Assembly (NCBI GenBank): GCA_032718475.1
Contig: JAUCBJ010002846.1
Span: 1 to 64,000, forward strand
Reading direction: 5' to 3'
Length of the DNA: 64,000 nucleotides
Origin: Nemertoderma westbladi
Lineage: Eukaryota > Xenacoelomorpha > Nemertodermatida > Nemertodermatidae
Positions 57,401-64,000 of the stretch are shown here, piece after piece. The notes under the pieces are model-generated. The model worked only from the letters and a program-made list of their open reading frames with translations, was not told where the DNA came from and ran no database searches. Both the position numbers and the translations under genes were made by a program. Within the stretch, counting starts at the first letter, position 1; each line of letters opens with the position of its first letter.

Positions 57401-60400
57401 CTAGCTTACTTCTTGGCTCGCACCACGACAGTGGTACCCGTATGCCAATCTAGCTTACTTCTTGGCTCGCCCCACGACAGTGGTACCCGTATGCTAAGCT
57501 AGCTTACTTCTTGGCTCGCCCCACGACAGTGGTACCCGTATGCTAAGCTAGCTTATTTCTTGGCTCGGCCCACGACAGTGGTACCTGTATGCTAAGCTAG
57601 CTTACTTCTTGGCTCGGCCCACGACAGTGGTGCCCGTATGCTAAGCTCGCCTACTTCGTTGCTCGCCCCACGACAGTGGTACCCGTATGCTAATCTAGCT
57701 TACTTCTTGGCTCGGCCCACGACAGTGGTACCCGTATGCTGAGCTAGCTTACTTCTTGGCTCGGCCCACGACAGTGGTACCCGTATGCTAATCTAGCTTA
57801 CTTCTTGGCTCGGCCCACGACAGTGGTACCCGTATGCTGAGCTAGCTTACTTCTTGGCTCGGCCCACGACAGCGGTACCCGTATGCCAAGCTAGCTTACT
57901 TCTTGACTCGCCCCACGACAGTGGTACCCGTATGCTAATTTAGCTTACTTCTTGGCTCGCCCCACGACAGTGGTACCCGTATGCTAATCTAGCTTACTTC
58001 TTGGCTCGCCCCACGACAGTGGTACCCGTATGCTAATCTAGCTTATTTCTTGGCTCGCCCCACGACAGTGGTACCCGTATGCCAAGCAGCTTACTTCTTG
58101 GCTCGCCCCACGACAGCGGTACCCGTATGCTAATCTAGCTTACTTCTTGGCTCGCCCCACGACAGTGGTACCCGTATGCCAAGCTAGCTTACTTCTTGGC
58201 TCGCCCCACGACAGCGGTACCCGTATGCCAATCTAGCTTACTTCTTGGCTCGCCCCACGACAGCGGTACCCGTATGCCAATCTAGCTTACTTCTTGGCTC
58301 GCCCCACGACAGTGGTACCCGTATGCCAAGCTAGCTTACTTCTTGGCTCGCCCCACGACAGTGGTACCCGTATGCCAATCTAGCTTACTTCTTGGCTCGC
58401 CCCACGACAGTGGTACCCGTATGCCAATCTAGCTTACTTCTTGGCTCGCCCCACGACAGTGGTACCCGTATGCCAAGCTAGCTTACTTCTTGGCTCGCCC
58501 CACGACAGCGGTACCCGTATGCCAATCTAGCTTACTTCTTGGCTCGGCCCACGACAGTGGTACCCGTATGCTAATCTAGCTTACTTCTTGGCTCGGCCCA
58601 CGACAGCGGTACCCGTATGCCAATCTAGCTTACTTCTTGGCTCGGCCCACGACAGTGGTACCCGTATGCTAATCTAGCTTACTTCTTGGCTCGGCCCACG
58701 ACAGTGGTACCCGTATGCCAAGCTAGCTTACTTATTGGCTCGCCCCACGACAGTGGTACCCGTATGCCAAGCTAGCTTACTTATTGGCTCGCCCCACGAC
58801 AGTGGTACCCGTATGCTAAGCTAGCTTACTTCTTGGCTCGCCCCACGACAGTTGTACCCCTATGCTAATCTAGCTTACTTCTTGGTTCGCCCCACGACAG
58901 TGGTACCCGTATGCCAAGCTAGCTTACTTCTTGGCTCGCCCCACGACAGCGGTACCCGTATGCCAAGCTAGCTTACGTCTTGGCTCGCCCCACGACAGTG
59001 GTACCCGTATGCTAATCTAGCTTATTTCTTGGCTCGCCCCACGACAGCGGTACCCGTATGCTAATCTAGCTTACTTCTTGGCTCGCCCCACGGCAGTGGT
59101 ACCCGTATGCTAATCTAGCTTATTTCTTGGCTCGCCCCACGACAGCGGTACCCGTATGCTAATCTAGCTTACTTCTTGGATCGGCCCACGACAGTGGTAC
59201 CCGTATGCTAATCTAGCTTACTTCCTGGCTCGCCCCATGACAGTGGTACCCGTATGCCAAGCTAGCTTATTTCTTGGCTCGCCCCACGACAGTGGTACCC
59301 GTATGCTAATCTAGCTTATTTCTTGGCTCGCCCCACGACAGCGGTATCCGTATGCCAAGCTAGCTTACTTCTTGGCTCGCCCCACGACAGTGGTACCCGT
59401 ATGCCAAGCTAGCTTACTTCTTGGCTCGCCCCACGACAGTGGTACCCGTATGCCAAGCTAGCTTACTTCTTGGCTCGCCCCACGACAGTGGTACCCGTAT
59501 GCTAATCTAGCTTACTTCTTGGCTCGGCCCACGACAGCGGTACCCGTATGCTAATCTAGCTTACTTCTTGGCTCGCCCCACGACAGTGGTACCCGTATAC
59601 TAAGCTAGCTTACTTCTTGGCTCGCCCCACGACAGTGGTACCCGTAAGCTAATCTAGCTTACTTCTTTGCTCGGCCCACGACAGTGGTACCCGTATGCTA
59701 ATCTAGCTTACTTCTTGGCTCGCCCCACGACAGTGGTACCCGTATGCTAATCTAGCTTACTTCTTGGCTCGGCCCACGACAGTGGTACCCGTATGCAATC
59801 TAGCTTACTTCTTGGCTCGGCCCACGACAGTGGTACCCGTATGCTAATCTAGCTTACTTCTTGGCTCGGCCCACGACAGTGGTACCCGTATGCTAATCTA
59901 GCTTACTTCTTGGCTCGCCCCACGACAGTGGTACCCGTATGCTAATCTAGCTTACTTCTTGGCTCGGCCCACGACAGTGGTACCCGTATGCAATCTAGCT
60001 TACTTCTTGGCTCGGCCCACGACAGCGGTACCCGTATGCTAATCTAGCTTACTTCTTGGCTCGCCCCACGACAGTGGTACCCGTATGCTAATCTAGCTTA
60101 CTTCTTGGCTCGGCCCACGACAGTGGTACCCGTATGCTAATCTAGCTTACTTCTTGGATCGGCCCACGACAGTGGTACCCGTATGCTAATCTAGCTTACT
60201 TCTTGGCTCGGCCCACGACAGTGGTACCCATATGCTAATCTAGCTTACTTCTTGGCTCGCACCACGACAGTGGTACCCGTATGCCAATCTAGCTTACTTC
60301 TTGGCTCGCCCCACGACAGTGGTACCCGTATGCTAAGCTAGCTTACTTCTTGGCTCGCCCCACGACAGTGGTACCCGTATGCTAAGCTAGCTTACTTCCT

Positions 60401-63400
60401 GGCTCGCCCCATGACAGTGGTACCCGTATGCCAAGCTAGCTTATTTCTTGGCTCGCCCCACGACAGTGGTACCCGTATGCTAATCTAGCTTATTTCTTGG
60501 CTCGCCCCACGACAGCGGTACCGTATGCCAAGCTAGCTTACTTCTTGGCTCGCCCCACGACAGTGGTACCCGTATGCCAAGCTAGCTTACTTCTTGGCTC
60601 GCCCCACGACAGTGGTACCCGTATGCTAATCTAGCTTACTTCTTGGCTCGGCCCACGACAGCGGTACCCGTATGCTAATCTAGCTTACTTCTTGGCTCGC
60701 CCCACGACAGTGGTACCCGTATGCTAAGCTAGCTTACTTCTTGGCTCGCCCCACGACAGTGGTACCCGTATGCTAATCTAGCTTACTTCTTTGCTCGGCC
60801 CACGACAGTGGTACCCGTATGCTAATCTAGCTTACTTCTTGGCTCGCCCCACGACAGTGGTACCCGTATGCTAATCTAGCTTACTTCTTGGCTCGGCCCA
60901 CGACAGTGGTACCCGTATGCAATCTAGCTTACTTCTTGGCTCGGCCCACGACAGTGGTACCCGTATGCTAATCTAGCTTACTTCTTGGCTCGGCCCACGA
61001 CAGTGGTACCCGTATGCTAATCTAGCTTACTTCTTGGCTCGCCCCACGACAGTGGTACCCGTATGCTAATCTAGCTTACTTCTTGGCTCGGCCCACGACA
61101 GTGGTACCCGTATGCAATCTAGCTTACTTCTTGGCTCGGCCCACGACAGCGGTACCCGTATGCTAATCTAGCTTACTTCTTGGCTCGCCCCACGACAGTG
61201 GTACCCGTATGCTAATCTAGCTTACTTCTTGGCTCGGCCCACGACAGTGGTACCCGTATGCTAATCTAGCTTACTTCTTGGATCGGCCCACGACAGTGGT
61301 ACCCGTATGCTAATCTAGCTTACTTCTTGGCTCGGCCCACGACAGTGGTACCCATATGCTAATCTAGCTTACTTCTTGGCTCGCACCACGACAGTGGTAC
61401 CCGTATGCCAATCTAGCTTACTTCTTGGCTCGCCCCACGACAGTGGTACCCGTATGCTAAGCTAGCTTACTTCTTGGCTCGCCCCACGACAGTGGTACCC
61501 GTATGCTAAGCTAGCTTATTTCTTGGCTCGGCCCACGACAGTGGTACCTGTATGCTAAGCTAGCTTACTTCTTGGCTCGGCCCACGACAGTGGTGCCCGT
61601 ATGCTAAGCTCGCCTACTTCGTTGCTCGCCCCACGACAGTGGTACCCGTATGCTAATCTAGCTTACTTCTTGGCTCGGCCCACGACAGTGGTACCCGTAT
61701 GCTGAGCTAGCTTACTTCTTGGCTCGGCCCACGACAGTGGTACCCGTATGCTAATCTAGCTTACTTCTTGGCTCGGCCCACGACAGTGGTACCCGTATGC
61801 TGAGCTAGCTTACTTCTTGGCTCGGCCCACGACAGCGGTACCCGTATGCCAAGCTAGCTTACTTCTTGACTCGCCCCACGACAGTGGTACCCGTATGCTA
61901 ATCTAGCTTACTTCTTGGCTCGCCCCACGACAGTGGTACCCGTATGCTAATCTAGCTTACTTCTTGGCTCGCCCCACGACAGTGGTACCCGTATGCTAAT
62001 CTAGCTTATTTCTTGGCTCGCCCCACGACAGTGGTACCCGTATGCCAAGCAGCTTACTTCTTGGCTCGCCCCACGACAGCGGTACCCGTATGCTAATCTA
62101 GCTTACTTCTTGGCTCGCCCCACGACAGTGGTACCCGTATGCCAAGCTAGCTTACTTCTTGGCTCGCCCCACGACAGCGGTACCCGTATGCCAATCTAGC
62201 TTACTTCTTGGCTCGCCCCACGACAGCGGTACCCGTATGCCAATCTAGCTTACTTCTTGGCTCGCCCCACGACAGTGGTACCCGTATGCCAAGCTAGCTT
62301 ACTTCTTGGCTCGCCCCACGACAGTGGTACCCGTATGCCAATCTAGCTTACTTCTTGGCTCGCCCCACGACAGTGGTACCCGTATGCCAATCTAGCTTAC
62401 TTCTTGGCTCGCCCCACGACAGTGGTACCCGTATGCCAAGCTAGCTTACTTCTTGGCTCGCCCCACGACAGCGGTACCCGTATGCCAATCTAGCTTACTT
62501 CTTGGCTCGGCCCACGACAGTGGTACCCGTATGCTAATCTAGCTTACTTCTTGGCTCGGCCCACGACAGCGGTACCCGTATGCCAATCTAGCTTACTTCT
62601 TGGCTCGGCCCACGACAGTGGTACCCGTATGCTAATCTAGCTTACTTCTTGGCTCGGCCCACGACAGTGGTACCCGTATGCCAAGCTAGCTTACTTATTG
62701 GCTCGCCCCACGACAGTGGTACCCGTATGCCAAGCTAGCTTACTTATTGGCTCGCCCCACGACAGTGGTACCCGTATGCTAAGCTAGCTTACTTCTTGGC
62801 TCGCCCCACGACAGTTGTACCCCTATGCTAATCTAGCTTACTTCTTGGTTCGCCCCACGACAGTGGTACCCGTATGCCAAGCTAGCTTACTTCTTGGCTC
62901 GCCCCACGACAGCGGTACCCGTATGCCAAGCTAGCTTACGTCTTGGCTCGCCCCACGACAGTGGTACCCGTATGCTAATCTAGCTTATTTCTTGGCTCGC
63001 CCCACGACAGCGGTACCCGTATGCTAATCTAGCTTACTTCTTGGCTCGCCCCACGGCAGTGGTACCCGTATGCTAATCTAGCTTATTTCTTGGCTCGCCC
63101 CACGACAGCGGTACCCGTATGCTAATCTAGCTTACTTCTTGGATCGGCCCACGACAGTGGTACCCGTATGCTAATCTAGCTTACTTCCTGGCTCGCCCCA
63201 TGACAGTGGTACCCGTATGCCAAGCTAGCTTATTTCTTGGCTCGCCCCACGACAGTGGTACCCGTATGCTAATCTAGCTTATTTCTTGGCTCGCCCCACG
63301 ACAGCGGTATCCGTATGCCAAGCTAGCTTACTTCTTGGCTCGCCCCACGACAGTGGTACCCGTATGCCAAGCTAGCTTACTTCTTGGCTCGCCCCACGAC

Positions 63401-64000
63401 AGTGGTACCCGTATGCTAATCTAGCTTACTTCTTGGCTCGGCCCACGACAGCGGTACCCGTATGCTAATCTAGCTTACTTCTTGGCTCGCCCCACGACAG
63501 TGGTACCCGTATACTAAGCTAGCTTACTTCTTGGCTCGCCCCACGACAGTGGTACCCGTAAGCTAATCTAGCTTACTTCTTTGCTCGGCCCACGACAGTG
63601 GTACCCGTATGCTAATCTAGCTTACTTCTTGGCTCGCCCCACGACAGTGGTACCCGTATGCTAATCTAGCTTACTTCTTGGCTCGGCCCACGACAGTGGT
63701 ACCCGTATGCAATCTAGCTTACTTCTTGGCTCGGCCCACGACAGTGGTACCCGTATGCTAATCTAGCTTACTTCTTGGCTCGGCCCACGACAGTGGTACC
63801 CGTATGCTAATCTAGCTTACTTCTTGGCTCGCCCCACGACAGTGGTACCCGTATGCTAATCTAGCTTACTTCTTGGCTCGGCCCACGACAGTGGTACCCG
63901 TATGCAATCTAGCTTACTTCTTGGCTCGGCCCACGACAGCGGTACCCGTATGCTAATCTAGCTTACTTCTTGGCTCGCCCCACGACAGTGGTACCCGTAT
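51419..64000. repeat. 49-bp minisatellite, ~256 copies, continues past window end
   Basis: The unit contains TATGCTAATCTAGCTTACTT, CTTGGCTCGCCCCACGACAG and TGGTACCCG. Main variants are GCCAAGCTAGC versus GCTAATCTAGC, GCTCGGCCC versus GCTCGCCCC, and ACAGCGG versus ACAGTGG. Rare variants mark higher-order duplications: CAGTTGTACCCCTATG near 53805, 56057, 58846 and 62813; CACGGCAGTGG near 54047, 56300, 59089 and 63053. Each unit has a branch-like GCTAAT, a pyrimidine-rich stretch and CGACAG. Confidence 0.98.

Overview
This is animal (metazoan) genomic DNA. It holds spliced GT-AG introns, a TBC1D1/TBC1D4-type Rab-GAP gene, APE-type non-LTR retrotransposons, non-autonomous DNA transposons and tRNA-like elements. 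There are no bacterial operons, rRNA genes or CRISPR arrays. Base composition and repeat style suggest a marine invertebrate, but I cannot name the phylum. About two thirds of the window (roughly 43-44 kb of 64 kb) is minisatellite, in about a dozen unrelated arrays with units of 14 to 60 bp.

Layout. (1) 1-20.6 kb: the 3' half of one plus-strand TBC1D1/4-like gene. I rebuilt five exons by homology and splice sites: 1221-1537, 2328-2475, 14433-14564, 16514-16681 and 20246-20422 (stop). They join in frame to 313 codons plus stop, and an AATAAA lies at 20567. Upstream exons lie left of the window. Its introns hold minisatellites, a LINE remnant and a 2.6-kb inverted-repeat transposon. (2) 20.7-43.6 kb: a dispersed repeat whose middle ~50 bp has expanded into about 14 kb of 50-bp repeats, interrupted by two copies of one 5'-truncated LINE. 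(3) 43.6-51.4 kb: a mixed region with an unrecognised 227-codon minus-strand ORF, a hAT-type MITE, a LINE 3' end, 60-, 16-, 18- and 41-bp arrays, a possible terminal exon at 49505-49698, and a foldback element. (4) 51.4 kb to the window edge: more than 12.5 kb of 49-bp repeats.

Main observation. Two arrays in the TBC gene are anchored on its splice sites. The array filling the first intron tandemly repeats the last 23 nt of exon 1 plus its 5' splice site (18 copies of CCTCT|GTAAGT or CCCCT|GTAAGT). The 11.7-kb array in the next intron repeats that intron's 3' splice site plus the first 18 nt of exon 3. It runs for exactly 434 periods of 27 bp from the first TTTAG|GTTGCT to the real acceptor at 14432|14433, with no net indel. 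Use of a distal donor gives an immediate in-frame TAA. Use of an upstream acceptor gives V-A-I-T-L-L-L-I then, in most units, TAG. Only the outermost donor and the very last acceptor therefore give an open message. A third array starts at a putative stop codon (49693). This locus looks like a natural case of minisatellites seeded at gene-structure boundaries, and a possible test of how the spliceosome chooses among hundreds of near-identical sites.
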